From JAJFUG01 sp964473155 (GTDB lineage: Bacteria > Gemmatimonadota > Glassbacteria > GWA2-58-10), in the NCBI GenBank assembly GCA_964473155.1, contig CAYYNT010000053.1:1-31010 (forward strand): 31,010 bases of DNA, in the 5' to 3' direction. A model generated the notes under the pieces. That model made no database searches. It was not told the DNA's origin and worked only from the letters and a program-made list of their open reading frames with translations. The stretch's first letter is position 1; every line of letters starts with the position of its first letter. Position numbers and translations under genes: made by a program. Below are positions 1 to 8,376 of the stretch, piece after piece.

Positions 1-43
1 CTACAACCTCTTGAACTATTAATAATCTCTTTTCAAGATACAA

Positions 44-65
44 GGGGCACGGCACACCGTGTCCC
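44..65. repeat. Intergenic palindrome, GCACGG type (copy 1)
   Basis: A near-perfect inverted repeat: the left arm GGGGCACGG faces CCGTGTCCC across a CACA centre, with one G/T wobble. The same core recurs at 22819-22840 and 29246-29265, so this is an interspersed element and not only a local hairpin. It is followed at about 72-78 by GTTTATC. The copy at 29246 has the same 7-mer on its reverse strand next to the palindrome. Confidence 0.6.
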
Positions 66-92
66 TCAACTGTTTATCCGGTATAAAGATAC

Positions 93-118
93 AAAAAGGG
101 CGGGTTTAAAACCCGCCC
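93..118 (-). terminator. Rho-independent terminator of the cytochrome c gene
   Basis: The 10-bp arms GGGCGGGTTT and AAACCCGCCC are separated by one base. Read on the minus strand, the hairpin is followed at once by five T. It lies about 60 bp beyond the stop codon of the minus-strand cytochrome gene, so it fits as that gene's terminator. Confidence 0.75.
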
Positions 119-178
119 CTTCAGATGATCAAATGCGGTTTTTGGACAGCTCCCGCGTTTTTCAGCTCAACCGCAGTT

Positions 179-721
179 CTACGGTGTCAGCGGGTTGTCG
201 TGCTTGACCTTGGGCCACTCCTTGGCAAAGCTGAACGGCTTGTAGGTCGGGCTTTTCTCGTTATGGCAGGTCTTGCAGGTCTTCTCGTCAGGGATGACCA
301 GCCCGGCCGCCACTGCCGCGGCCTTGTCCCGCATCACTTTCATCGGCGAGTAATCCTCGCCCGGCCCATGGCAGCTCTCGCAGGTGACTCCTTCTTCTTT
401 CGCCCACTTCGGGCCTTTCATCGCCTCCGGCGCGTCAAACCCCGCGACATGGCAGCTCAGGCAGCCCTTGTCTGTCTGCGGGTCGGCCACGCCGGCCTTT
501 TTCGCCACTTCCTTGGCCTGTGGCGTGCCAAGTGTTTCAAAAGCCTTGGCATGCTTGGAAGCGCTCCACACGCCGAACTGGTTGCCCTTCTTTTCCGCCG
601 AGTGGCAGACCTTGCACTTTGACGCGCCGGTAAACTTGTGCTTGTACTCGGCCGCACCCGCCAGGCTGGAGAAAGCGAAAGTCAGAGCGGAAATACACAA
701 TACAAGAATGATCCTTTTCAT
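179..721 (-). CDS. Exported tetraheme cytochrome c (cytochrome c554-like)
   Basis: This is a periplasmic electron-transfer protein of 180 residues. A signal peptide (residues 1-23, basic start, hydrophobic core, cut near AGA/AEY) is followed by four CxxCH heme c sites at about residues 36-40, 87-91, 114-118 and 149-153. The spacing and the CESCHGPG-type third site resemble the cytochrome c554 / multiheme cytochrome family; redox partners cannot be told from sequence. An in-frame GTG lies two codons upstream, but the ATG at 721 was chosen because it sits 5 bases after AGAGG. It lies 109 bp downstream of the oxidoreductase gene on the same strand, with an AT-rich gap that could hold its own promoter. 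A strong terminator follows it. Confidence 0.88.
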   Translation of the reverse strand: MKRIILVLCISALTFAFSSLAGAAEYKHKFTGASKCKVCHSAEKKGNQFGVWSASKHAKAFETLGTPQAKEVAKKAGVADPQTDKGCLSCHVAGFDAPEAMKGPKWAKEEGVTCESCHGPGEDYSPMKVMRDKAAAVAAGLVIPDEKTCKTCHNEKSPTYKPFSFAKEWPKVKHDNPLTP

Positions 722-830
722 CTGCACCTCTCGGTTGGGGTCAATCCGGCCGGGAAATATGCTATTTAACTATAAATAATCAAAAAAGTTTCCGCAAAAG
801 CCCGGCCGGTTCACCCGAATCTTTTCCGGC

Positions 831-2192
831 TCAGGCTTTGATCAACTGCTTCTCGAAGTCCCATTGCACCATGGACTGGGTCTCGATGGAGCGGTTGACC
901 ATGTGCGCCACGGCCGCGGCGCGGTGTCCGACCTCTACGCATTCGTAAGGCTGCTTGCGGCTCTTGATCGCTTCCAGCCAGCTCTTCAGGTGCGCCGTGG
1001 TGGACTCATCACCCGGCTCGACCGGGATAACCTCGCTCTTGGCCGCGGCTTCGCGGGCCTGAGCAGCCTTAAGATAGGCCGCCATTTTCGGATCGGCGTA
1101 ATAGGCCTGTTCCATCTTGCTCGGCCAGGAAGTCACTACCCATCTTTCATCGTCCACCGGAGTCTCGGGGGTGAACGTCAACTGTCCGCCGATAACCAGA
1201 CTGCCCTCGGTGCCCAGTATCTGGAACCCGTCGCCCGCAGAGAGCGTGTTGTTGAACGTGGTGGACATGTTGACCATGAACCCCTCGCGGTAGGCCAGCG
1301 AGGCGTTGACCGTGTCCGCCACGTCGCGGCTGGACTTCCAGCGGTACAGGCCGCCCATGCCCATAACCAGGTTGGGGGCCTCGACACCCATCACGAAATG
1401 GATCGTGGTGGCCAGGTGCACGAACAGGTCGGTGGGGATGCCGCCCGAATAGTCCTTGTAGCAGCGCCAGCGGAAGAAACGTTCGAGGCTGAACGGCAGC
1501 TTGGGAGCCGGGCCGATAAACTTGTTCCAGTCCACGGTCTGCTCGCTGGCATCCGGCGGGATCGGATAAATCCAGGCGCCGCCCGCGGTGTTGCGGTTGT
1601 AGTAGGCGCGGGCCATCGTTATCTGTCCGAGCTTTCCGGACTTGATGACTTCCCGGGCTTTCTTCTGCGTGTTGGTCGAAATGCCCTGGCTGCCGACCTG
1701 CAGGATACGGTCACTGGCCTTGACCGCGTTGATCAGGGTCACACCCTCATCCACGGTGAAAGTCAGCGGCTTCTCGATATAGACGTCCTTGCCCGCCTGG
1801 ATCGCCTCGGTCGCCATTTTCACATGCCAGTGGTCCGGAGTTCCGATCACCACGGCGTCGATACTTTTGTCGGCCAGTATCTCGGTATAGTCAGCATACG
1901 CTTTCGGCTTGCCGCCGCAGCGTTCGATCGAGCGCTCGATACGGCCCTTGTAGGCGTCGCACAGGCCCACGATCTCGAACTCCGGGATGGTCATCATCGA
2001 GTCCATGATCTGCTGAAGACGAGCTCCGGCGGCGATGAAAGCCACAGTGATCTTGTCCGACGGCGGCACGGCGGCGCTGACCAGGCTCGACCGCGTCCCC
2101 AGAGCCAGAGCGCCCAGTCCCGCTCCCGCGGCCCAGGCCGAATTCCTCAAAAATCCGCGCCGGCTGATGTCTTTCCCCTGCTTCGATGCCAT
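831..2192 (-). CDS. Tat-exported Gfo/Idh/MocA family oxidoreductase
   Basis: This is a 453-residue NAD(P)-dependent sugar or polyol dehydrogenase-like protein. The N-terminus carries a twin-arginine signal (SRRGFLRNS, residues 10-18, then an Ala/Gly/Leu-rich stretch), so it is expected to be exported folded with its cofactor. The Rossmann part spans about 47-170 and contains the family's EKPL motif (140-143) and GTPDHWH (117-123). The C-terminal alpha/beta domain contains a GGIPTDLFVHL-like segment typical of the family. An oddity is that the usual glycine-rich GxGxxG dinucleotide loop reads AAGARL at about residues 55-60. Full length for the family. The ATG is preceded by a G-rich ribosome site. 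The substrate is unknown; secreted members act on glycans or polyols, so calling it a glycan-processing enzyme is an inference. Confidence 0.9.
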   Translation of the reverse strand: MASKQGKDISRRGFLRNSAWAAGAGLGALALGTRSSLVSAAVPPSDKITVAFIAAGARLQQIMDSMMTIPEFEIVGLCDAYKGRIERSIERCGGKPKAYADYTEILADKSIDAVVIGTPDHWHVKMATEAIQAGKDVYIEKPLTFTVDEGVTLINAVKASDRILQVGSQGISTNTQKKAREVIKSGKLGQITMARAYYNRNTAGGAWIYPIPPDASEQTVDWNKFIGPAPKLPFSLERFFRWRCYKDYSGGIPTDLFVHLATTIHFVMGVEAPNLVMGMGGLYRWKSSRDVADTVNASLAYREGFMVNMSTTFNNTLSAGDGFQILGTEGSLVIGGQLTFTPETPVDDERWVVTSWPSKMEQAYYADPKMAAYLKAAQAREAAAKSEVIPVEPGDESTTAHLKSWLEAIKSRKQPYECVEVGHRAAAVAHMVNRSIETQSMVQWDFEKQLIKA

Positions 2193-2698
2193 GTGACAGC
2201 CCCCTGTCTTTTGTCGGGCGGTGCAAACAAACCGCCCTCGGCTTCGGTGAATTTGACTGCGAAGACTACCCGTGTATTCAAACAGAATTCATGCACAAGG
2301 TCAGGATGACCCCCTGATTCCATGAGTCATGGCCGGGGATGAACCGGGCACGTGGAAGGGCCCTGCAGCACTGCTGTCAAGAATAATCCACAGTCAGCAA
2401 CCGCTTAAGGCAAAACATGGTAGCGGATTCCAGCATAATCTGTCCGGGCTTGCTTGTCAATATTTTTGCCAGCCGGACCAATCCGCCATATATCAAAACA
2501 AAAGCCTGTCTGGCCTGTTTCTTGCTTTAAAAATTCACCCGAACACCCCCCTTCAGCAAAAAGGTTTGAGACATCCGCGCATTCTTATTATCTTTATCTA
2601 TATCGCCGCTTCTGGCATGGCAAGCCAGTTCTGGATTCATACTGAAGACGGCGGATATTTTATACTTCCACGAATTAATGTCGAGCCGGTGAGGATTG
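2193..2698. other. Divergent intergenic region (506 bp)
   Basis: This gap separates the minus-strand oxidoreductase from the plus-strand metalloprotease. Open frames within it have no convincing ribosome site or recognisable protein. It becomes AT-rich after about 2450. The only signal supported is the candidate promoter at 2566-2594. Confidence 0.5.
2566..2594 (+). promoter_or_regulatory. Candidate sigma70-type promoter of the M6 protease-PorV operon
   Basis: TTGAGA (2566-2571) and TATCTT (2589-2594) are separated by exactly 17 bp. They match the sigma70 consensus at 5 of 6 and 4 of 6 positions. This would give a 5' leader of about 100 bases before the protease start. It is a visual match only; FCB-type bacteria often use divergent promoter motifs. 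Confidence 0.35.
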
Positions 2699-5600
2699 AT
2701 GACCCGAATTAATGCATCACGGTCAGGCGCCATGTTACTGGCCGCCGCCCTTCTGTGTTCCTCCGCTGCGCTTCTGGCCGCGTCCGATTTCCAGTCCCTC
2801 GGCCCCTCGGCCGCGCTCGGACGTTCGCGTTGCCCCCAAAGTTCCATGCCGAACCCGGAAGCCCCGGCGCTGAAAGCCTTCCTGGGCGGCGCACCGGCCG
2901 GGACTCAGCTTGCCGCGGCACAATGGCCCCTGCACCTGAAAATCGGAGTTGTAAGAGTGCAGTTCAAGCCGGATGAGAACCCTCAGACCACCGGCAACGG
3001 GACGTGGGGTGATATCCCGTTCTTCACGTTCGACGGCACGCACTCCGGCACGATTGTCGAGGACCACAGCATCGACTCGCGGGCCAAAATCTACGTTCAG
3101 CGCAACCTGCTCTGGGCCAGCCAGTACTATCAGGCGGTCAGCCGGGGCAAGGTGGTCCTGGAGGTCCCCGACACCCTCGAGGACATTTCGGCCATTTACA
3201 CACTGGACAAGGAAATGGCCGAGTACGGCAAGGACGACGACTACAGCCTGCGCACAAGCCAGCTCGCCGTGGATGCGGTCAAGGCGGCGGATGCCGAGAT
3301 GGATTTCTCGAAGTACGACATGATAATGGTATTCAGCGCCGGCTGCGGGCAGCATACCGATTTTGTTCCGGACAGCCCGGACGACATCCACCCGGTCTCG
3401 ATCAACCGTGTTCTTCTGTCCGAGATTCTGGAAGACGGCGACCCGGATTATCAGGGCATAGCCACAAATGACCGCAAGCCTGACGGCAGCCCGTTCTATG
3501 TGCAGTTCATCCAGATATTCCCCGAGACCGCAGTACAGGACTGGGACAAGGAGGGCAACTCCCAGGGGGCCTTGCAGGGTCTTCTCGGCGTGATCGTCCA
3601 CGAGATCGGACACTATTTCGGGCTGCCCGACCTGTACGACACAATGGTTGGCACGCGCCCCACGGTGGGTTTCTACTCCCTGATGGCCACCGGGTTCTTC
3701 AACACGGTCAGCCGCATCCCCTCGCACCCGGACGCCTGGTGCAAGGTGTTCATGGGCTGGGAGGAGCCGGTGACGGTCAACGGATCGTGGAACGATATAC
3801 GGATCAAGGCCACGGAACTCTGGGGCGAGGGCGTGCGGGTGGTGAAAGTGCCCATCTCCTCGACTGAATATTACCTTCTTGAAAATCGCCTGCGGGACGA
3901 AAATTTCAACAACAGCTTCGATTTCGACGAGCGCGGGGGGAACAACTTCTTCCCGGACGTGCTGGTGGACGATTACCAGATGGACGACGGACGCTACGCC
4001 GAGTTCGACTGGTCCATCCCCAACACCCTGGGACCGAACCTTCCGGCCATGTCCTCGGCCGACAGCGCCCGCCTGGGCTCCGGAATCCTGATCTGGCATA
4101 TCGATGAAGAGGTGCTGAGACGCAACTTCAGGGATGACCTGACCCTCAATTTCGTGAACACCGAGCCGCAGCACCTGGGGATCGGACTGGTGGAGGCGGA
4201 TGGCCTGAACCATATGCTGGAGCCGTTCCCCGCCGCTCTCGACCCGGGATTCGGAAGCCCGTTCGATGTTTTCGGCGGGGCGGTTCCCGGTGTGAAAAAC
4301 ATCGACAATGACAACCTGAACCTCGATTTCGGGCCGTACACCAATCCCTCCACGGTCTCCCACACCGGCCTGCCCTCGAACATCAGAATCTCGGGTTTCC
4401 GCTCGGTGACAGTCCAACCGGACGCTCCGGTGGTGGATAGCCTGGTGGCCTTGGACGTACAGTTCAACGCGGTCACCGGCGGACGGCATATACCGCATAC
4501 TTTAAGCGGCTGGCCACGCAACCTTGAACGGCTTACGGCCGGCTCCAGCCCGCTGGTGATCGATGTCGATCCGCGGGTTTCCGGAGTGGATGCCGTGCAG
4601 GTGACGGACGACGGTCGCGTGTATGTGGCCCTGGCTGCCGGGGGAGGCGGGTTCGCCGCCGCGGCGGATGATTCCGTTCAAGGCTCGCCCGCGGCCGGGG
4701 ATATCGATGGCGACGGATCTCCGGATGTCGTTGTGGCCACGTCGCACGGATCGGTTTTCGCATGGCGGCTTGCCAGCGACGGCAGTATGACTCTGCTTCC
4801 CGGCTGGCCCGTGCGGCTGCCGGGACGGATCAGCGCGACGCCGGTGCTGGCGGACATGGACGGCAATGGCGCGCTGGAGGTGCTGCTGCCCAACCGTAAC
4901 GGCGCGGCCGGTTCGCAACTCTTCGTCCTGACGGGCGATGGCGGCCATCTGAACGGTTTCCCGGTGATTATCGAAGATGAGGCCGCCGCACCGGTTGCGG
5001 TGTTGCAGGATGCCACCCTGGCCCCCAGCGCTGTGTTCGTTGGCACTCTGGAGGGCAAATTACTGGCTTTCGACAGCCAGGGACGGGAAAAATACGAAGC
5101 CAGTCTCGGTTCACCGGTGATTGCCGCTCCGATCGCCGGAAGAATGGGACTTCCGGGATCCTCCGAGGAACAGCGTGTCTGCGTGTTCACCAAAGACGGC
5201 AAAATCTGGAGCCTCTCGGCGCAGACAGGCGAAGCCGCGGACGGCTGGCCGGTAATCACCGGCGGGACCTGCCTGTCCGGCGGGGCGCTGGGCGATGTCG
5301 ACGGCGACGGGCTGAACGAGCTGGTTGTCCCCGTGGACCTGACAGATTCGCCGGAAAGGGAGGGCGTCGAACTCCATGTGCTCGAATACAACGGCGCGAA
5401 CCTGGCCGGACACCCGCTTTATATCGGCATGGATTATTCCTATGACGCCCCGTACATGAGCGCCCCCGCCCTGGCCGATCTGGACGGCGACGGCGGCCAG
5501 GAGATCATCGTATCCACCCGCAGCCGTCTGGTGGCGGCCTACAAGGCAGATGGAACGGGACGGCCCTGGGAAAGGTATCCCACCGGCAGTGGCGCGCTCC

Positions 5601-6094
5601 TGCCGCCCGTCCCGGCTGATCTGGACGGTGACGGAAAGCTGGACCTTCTCTGCGCGGATGGCGAGGGCTATCTGTACGCCTGGTCCACCGGATCGTCGAA
5701 ACTGTCCCCGCAGTGGGCCGGAATGGGGAACGGCCCGTCACGGACCGGACTCAACTCCACTGTCCAGAAAACCCAGGAGCAGCCTGCCGGATCCGCGGCC
5801 CTGAGCGACAACGGCTGTTATGTCTGGCCCAACCCCCTGCGCGGCGAACGCGCCCGCGTGGTCTACCGTCTGGGCCGCGCCGATGTGCGCCGGGTCACGG
5901 TGAAAGTGTTCACTCCAAGCGGCGAAACCGTAGCCGAAACTGAGGGCGGAGCAGCCGCCGCTGTTGGCCTGGACAATGAGGTCGTGCTGGACGCCTCGCG
6001 TTACGCCAGCGGGATATATATCGTGCTGATCGAGGCGCAGAGCGAGGGCGCCGGAACGTCGCGCGTCATGAAAAAATTCGCCGTGATCCGCTGA
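2699..6094 (+). CDS. Secreted M6-family metalloprotease with FG-GAP repeats and T9SS-like sorting domain
   Basis: This is a 1131-residue exported zinc protease. A signal peptide (to about residue 28) is followed by the immune-inhibitor-A-like catalytic region, with the zinc motif HEIGH at residues 301-305 and GLPDLYD just after. A beta-rich middle follows. Five acidic calcium-loop repeats of the FG-GAP/VCBS type (D-x-D-G-D/N-G) begin near residues 664, 717, 863, 924 and 972. The last 90 residues (from about 1040, VWPNPLRGE, ending MKKFAVIR) look like the T9SS C-terminal sorting domain or the related FlgD Ig-like fold. The ATG at 2699 was preferred to the TTG at 2696 because GGTGAGG lies 4 bases before it. 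It is followed 25 bp later by a PorV-like gene, which suggests co-transcription and linked secretion. Confidence 0.9.
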   Translation: MTRINASRSGAMLLAAALLCSSAALLAASDFQSLGPSAALGRSRCPQSSMPNPEAPALKAFLGGAPAGTQLAAAQWPLHLKIGVVRVQFKPDENPQTTGNGTWGDIPFFTFDGTHSGTIVEDHSIDSRAKIYVQRNLLWASQYYQAVSRGKVVLEVPDTLEDISAIYTLDKEMAEYGKDDDYSLRTSQLAVDAVKAADAEMDFSKYDMIMVFSAGCGQHTDFVPDSPDDIHPVSINRVLLSEILEDGDPDYQGIATNDRKPDGSPFYVQFIQIFPETAVQDWDKEGNSQGALQGLLGVIVHEIGHYFGLPDLYDTMVGTRPTVGFYSLMATGFFNTVSRIPSHPDAWCKVFMGWEEPVTVNGSWNDIRIKATELWGEGVRVVKVPISSTEYYLLENRLRDENFNNSFDFDERGGNNFFPDVLVDDYQMDDGRYAEFDWSIPNTLGPNLPAMSSADSARLGSGILIWHIDEEVLRRNFRDDLTLNFVNTEPQHLGIGLVEADGLNHMLEPFPAALDPGFGSPFDVFGGAVPGVKNIDNDNLNLDFGPYTNPSTVSHTGLPSNIRISGFRSVTVQPDAPVVDSLVALDVQFNAVTGGRHIPHTLSGWPRNLERLTAGSSPLVIDVDPRVSGVDAVQVTDDGRVYVALAAGGGGFAAAADDSVQGSPAAGDIDGDGSPDVVVATSHGSVFAWRLASDGSMTLLPGWPVRLPGRISATPVLADMDGNGALEVLLPNRNGAAGSQLFVLTGDGGHLNGFPVIIEDEAAAPVAVLQDATLAPSAVFVGTLEGKLLAFDSQGREKYEASLGSPVIAAPIAGRMGLPGSSEEQRVCVFTKDGKIWSLSAQTGEAADGWPVITGGTCLSGGALGDVDGDGLNELVVPVDLTDSPEREGVELHVLEYNGANLAGHPLYIGMDYSYDAPYMSAPALADLDGDGGQEIIVSTRSRLVAAYKADGTGRPWERYPTGSGALLPPVPADLDGDGKLDLLCADGEGYLYAWSTGSSKLSPQWAGMGNGPSRTGLNSTVQKTQEQPAGSAALSDNGCYVWPNPLRGERARVVYRLGRADVRRVTVKVFTPSGETVAETEGGAAAAVGLDNEVVLDASRYASGIYIVLIEAQSEGAGTSRVMKKFAVIR

Positions 6095-6119
6095 ACCCGA
6101 CTATAATGAGGGACACCCA

Positions 6120-7064
6120 GTGTTAAAAACCAATAAAAAAGCACCTTCCGCCGTGGCGACCCTGATATTGCTGATAGTTCTGTTCCAGGCCGGAAATCTC
6201 CGGGCGGATGGCATCAGTTCCGATGCCGGGACCACAGCCCTGAACTTCCTGAAAACAGCGGTGGGCGCTCGGCCGGCTGCCATGGGCACGGCGTTCGCCG
6301 CCCTTTCGGATGAAGCCGCGGCCTGTTTCTGGAACCCGGCCGGGCTGACCGACGCCCGCGAGCGCGAGGTGTTCTTCACCCACCAGCGGCTGATTGCAGA
6401 CATGTCGCAAAGCGCCGCCGCATACGTGTTCGATGTCGAGCGTTTCAAGGTGGGCGTGTCTATGAACTATTTCAGCGCGGGCGAGCTGGAACGCCGTGAA
6501 TTGAACTCGGTTGAGGCCGAGGGAACTTTCAGCCCCTTCGACATGGCCCTGGGAGTGAGCGCCGCCATGCGGGTCAACGAGATGGTCTCGGCCGGAGTAA
6601 CCGCCCGCTGGGTCCACGAGAACCTGGACTCGCAGACTGCCAGCGCCATGCTGTTCGACATCGGGGTCAAATCGCGCACGATCATTCCGGGGCTTACCGC
6701 CGCCCTGAGCGTTCGCAACCTGGGCACGCAGCTCAAGTTCGAGAACCAGGGATTTGACGCTCCGCGCGAAGTGGCGGTGGGTGCGGCTTTCCACAAGAAC
6801 CTGCCCTGGGCGAGCGGCGGCGCCACCCTGGCCGCCGAAATCGTCCGGCCCAACGATGACGATGCGCGGCTGGCGTTGGGCGCCGAGTACGGCTGGCGTG
6901 AAATGCTCTATGGCCGGGTGGGTTACCGCTCCGGCCTGAACAACGAGGACATGTCGTTCGGTTTTGGAATCAACTATATGCAGTTGCGGTTCGATTACGC
7001 TTTCGTGCCCTATGTCGAGGGCCTGGGGGACTCGCACCGCTTCAGCTTCAACTACTGCTTCTGA
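6120..7064 (+). CDS. PorV/PorQ-family outer membrane protein (UPF0164-like)
   Basis: This 314-residue protein is predicted to be an outer-membrane beta-barrel of the FadL-like PorV/PorQ group. It has a signal peptide (about residues 1-30) and the family's N-terminal signature: TTALNFLKTAVGARPAAMG, then AFAALSDEAAACFWNPAGL. Alternating beta strands follow and the protein ends in an aromatic residue (NYCF), as barrels often do. In Bacteroidota, PorV is the T9SS shuttle that binds the C-terminal domain of cargo. Here the gene sits 25 bp behind a protease carrying such a domain, so a cargo-specific role is likely but inferred. The start is a GTG preceded by GAGGG at 7 bases. Confidence 0.85.
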   Translation: MLKTNKKAPSAVATLILLIVLFQAGNLRADGISSDAGTTALNFLKTAVGARPAAMGTAFAALSDEAAACFWNPAGLTDAREREVFFTHQRLIADMSQSAAAYVFDVERFKVGVSMNYFSAGELERRELNSVEAEGTFSPFDMALGVSAAMRVNEMVSAGVTARWVHENLDSQTASAMLFDIGVKSRTIIPGLTAALSVRNLGTQLKFENQGFDAPREVAVGAAFHKNLPWASGGATLAAEIVRPNDDDARLALGAEYGWREMLYGRVGYRSGLNNEDMSFGFGINYMQLRFDYAFVPYVEGLGDSHRFSFNYCF

Positions 7065-7144
7065 GAATCAGGCCCAGGTAGTTTTAAAGTTCCGGATACT
7101 GAATTTGTAGGTTATACCGCCGGGTGCGGGATTGGATATTTAAA

Positions 7145-7855
7145 ATGACAACATGCAGATCGGAACGTCTTTTTCTGTTTGACATAGATGGCACAATCCT
7201 CTCGACCAACCACAGCGGCTACCGCAGTTTCGTGCGCTCCTGCCGCGATGTGCTGGGCCTGGTCGGCCCGATCGACGGGATACACATGGCGGGCAAGCTC
7301 GACCGGGTGATCTTCGAGGAGATAGTGGCCGCCTACCGCCCGGACCTTTCCAACGGTGACCTTCTGCCCTACTGGGAAAAGTTCCGCGAAGGCTATATAA
7401 CCTACCTGAAAAAGGAAAGCCTGACCCCGAAAGACTGGGTCCTCTATCCTGGAGTGCGGGAGCTTGTCGAGAGCGCGAAGACGCTGGGTTGCCTGGCCCT
7501 TCTGACCGGCAACGTGCGCGAGGGCGCGCTGATCAAGCTGGGGACGCTGGACATGGCGCGCTACTTCCCCACCGGCGGGTTCGGAGAGACCTCGATCACG
7601 CGGAACGAGCTCTCGGACCTGGCTTACAAGGAAGCCTGCCGTCATTTCGGGGTTGAATTCGCTCCGGGACGCACAGCAGTGATCGGCGACACGGTCCGGG
7701 ATGTCCGGGCCGGACAGGCGATTGGCGCGCGCACTCTGGCCGTGGCCACCGGCACGGTCAGTTTCGAGGAGCTTGTCGCTTCCGGCGCCGACCTGGTTGT
7801 CCGGGATTTCCTGTCCGGACGGGATGAAGTGGAAAAGTTTCTGACTGGACTTTGA
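7145..7855 (+). CDS. HAD-superfamily phosphatase (phosphoglycolate phosphatase-like)
   Basis: This 236-residue cytosolic hydrolase has the nucleophile motif FDIDGT (Asp13 and Asp15), a helical cap (about 20-90), LLTGN as motif II, and GDTVRDVRAG as motif IV near the C-terminus. The layout matches Gph-like phosphatases that hydrolyse small phosphate esters; the substrate cannot be fixed from sequence. A GTG seven codons upstream (7124) is also in frame. The ATG at 7145 was chosen because the family normally starts a few residues before the nucleophile strand and the GTG has no ribosome site. An 11-bp inverted repeat lies just past the stop codon. Confidence 0.85.
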   Translation: MTTCRSERLFLFDIDGTILSTNHSGYRSFVRSCRDVLGLVGPIDGIHMAGKLDRVIFEEIVAAYRPDLSNGDLLPYWEKFREGYITYLKKESLTPKDWVLYPGVRELVESAKTLGCLALLTGNVREGALIKLGTLDMARYFPTGGFGETSITRNELSDLAYKEACRHFGVEFAPGRTAVIGDTVRDVRAGQAIGARTLAVATGTVSFEELVASGADLVVRDFLSGRDEVEKFLTGL

Positions 7856-7863
7856 ACGTCTCA

Positions 7864-7916
7864 CGGCAAAAATCTTTAATTTATTTTCATATCGACGCAT
7901 GGGGCGATTTTTGCCG
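7864..7916. repeat. 11-bp perfect inverted repeat with 31-base loop
   Basis: CGGCAAAAATC (7864-7874) is the exact reverse complement of GATTTTTGCCG (7906-7916). It begins 9 bp after the stop codon of the HAD phosphatase gene. There is no T-run after the stem, so it is not a classic terminator. It could be an mRNA 3' hairpin or a protein-binding site. Confidence 0.5.
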
Positions 7917-8292
7917 CAAATACGGCTTCATTCAGGGCTGCATTATTTTCTCCTTATCTATTCTCCTGTAAAGACTAAAGATACGTTTCCTGCCTGCCGA
8001 TAACTCGTAATAGAACATAATATTATACAATTCCGTCTCGCCGAGAGCGGATCGGGATTCAACTTGACTCAAGGTCCCGGGAGATTCCACACATGGCTGT
8101 ATCAGAGATTCCAATTGGTGGCGGCGCATACCGCGTACAGCCTCTCGATAAAGATCAGGCATCGCAGCAGGACATGCACCAGAGACGAGAGAAGAAAGAA
8201 AAGAGCCGGAAGACAGACAACGAGAGGCAGTTGGGCGCCCGGGAAAAGGGCCGCATAGACCTTCTGGTCTGAGATAACTTGCAACCCATCAG

Positions 8293-8330
8293 AAAAACGA
8301 AAGCCGCCCGGAGTAATCCGAGTGGCTTTC
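8293..8330 (-). terminator. Rho-independent terminator of the adenylate-kinase-like gene
   Basis: On the minus strand a long stem (GAAAGCC...CGG pairing with CCG...GGCTTTC, with one internal bulge region and a 6-base loop) is followed by G and five T. It lies about 50 bp beyond the stop codon of the minus-strand kinase gene. Confidence 0.8.
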
Positions 8331-8376
8331 GCCTTTCTGGACTGGATGCTTTTCGCGGCCCATAAGCGTGTATCTG

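Larger units (their letters stand above)
7856..8376. other. Convergent intergenic region (521 bp)
   Basis: No convincing gene is seen. It contains the inverted repeat at 7864-7916, an AT-rich stretch to about 8040, a purine-rich tract on the plus strand at about 8181-8230, and the terminator at 8293-8330. Short open frames here lack family features and ribosome sites. Confidence 0.5.

Noticed and set aside
2329..2712. Possible 127-residue gene in the gap before the M6 protease
   Set aside because: There is no ribosome site and no protein-like hydrophobic pattern, and it overlaps the start of the protease gene.
2735..4498. A 587-codon minus-strand open frame inside the M6 protease gene
   Set aside because: It is antisense to a gene with clear domains. 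The translated sequence has no family features.
7932..8162. Possible 76-residue minus-strand gene in the 7.9-8.3 kb gap
   Set aside because: Composition is unlike the coding regions around it, with no ribosome site and no recognisable motif.
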